DNA of 64,000 bases, from positions 9,343,013 through 9,407,012 of the forward strand of contig CM030865.1 of NCBI GenBank assembly GCA_018105865.1. The letters run 5' to 3'. How positions within the stretch are numbered: the first letter of the stretch is position 1; every line of letters starts with the position of its first letter. A program made the position numbers and the translations under genes. The notes beneath the pieces were generated by a model, which was not told the DNA's origin, searched no databases, and worked only from the letters and a program-made list of their open reading frames with translations. The DNA comes from Metaphire vulgaris (Eukaryota > Annelida > Clitellata > Crassiclitellata > Megascolecidae). Below are positions 63,900 through 64,000 of this stretch, in pieces.

Positions 63900-64000
63900 A
63901 CCTCTTACCCATCGCTCCTCTCACCCTCTCATTTCTCTCTATTCTTTCTCTACCCACTTCTCTCTCACTCATCTATCTATCTATCTCTCTATCTCCTCTC
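63900..64000. repeat. (CT)n/(CTAT)n low-complexity tract
   Basis: Pyrimidine-rich simple sequence to the window end, in intron 2 of gene C. Confidence 0.8.

Overview
This is animal (metazoan) nuclear DNA. Genes are split by GT-AG introns, the spacers are filled with decayed LINE retrotransposons, tRNA-derived SINEs, trinucleotide microsatellites and dozens of small DNA transposons, and no long uninterrupted host gene is present. The repeat style (LINE tails of AAT/ATT units, hAT-like MITEs with CAGTGGCG ends, frequent TAGGCCTA palindromes) suggests a marine invertebrate, perhaps an echinoderm or hemichordate. The species cannot be named from sequence alone.

The core of the window is a head-to-tail cluster of three paralogous + strand genes, here called A, B and C. 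I could not match them to a named gene. Each starts with a conserved TGACGTCA (CRE-like) box (3610, 42797, 60945), a non-coding first exon ending at a GTAAAT donor, and a second exon coding an almost identical signal peptide (5027, 44138, 63340). Gene A (about 3.6-41.4 kb) continues with two pairs of six-cysteine PAN/Apple-like exons (6828 and 8243; 22770 and 24276). It also has many small Thr-rich mucin-like exons, nearly all of phase 1-1, a transmembrane exon (39404), a short basic/acidic linker exon (39869) and a tail exon (40895). Gene B (about 42.8-60.4 kb) has the same leader, Thr-rich exons, transmembrane exon (57478), linker exon (57715) and tail, but no PAN exon. Its tail carries twenty 17-residue repeats. 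Gene B also contains a Cys-rich exon (49065) with its own stop codon and AATAAA, which could end a secreted isoform. Gene C begins at 60945 and leaves the window after its signal-peptide exon. The inferred products are type I membrane proteins with a mucin-like stalk, variable ectodomain modules and an intracellular tail.

Region by region: 1-2.7 kb is a LINE interrupted by a 2.1-kb insertion of unknown nature; 2.7-3.6 kb is SINE, microsatellite and spacer; 3.6-41.4 kb is gene A; 41.4-42.8 kb is spacer with nested MITEs and a tail-exon fragment; 42.8-60.4 kb is gene B, with a large + strand LINE (54.1-56.9 kb) and a - strand LINE (51.7-53.4 kb) in its introns; 60.4-64 kb is spacer and the start of gene C.

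Mobile DNA records the history well. At least ten hAT-like elements have perfect or near-perfect 8-bp target duplications, and three insertions can be polarised against a paralogous empty or uninterrupted site. Many MITE families with different ends share one internal motif, GACAAGCAAAAAAGGTCATC. A 52-bp MITE has inserted inside the gene A tail exon and introduces a stop codon.
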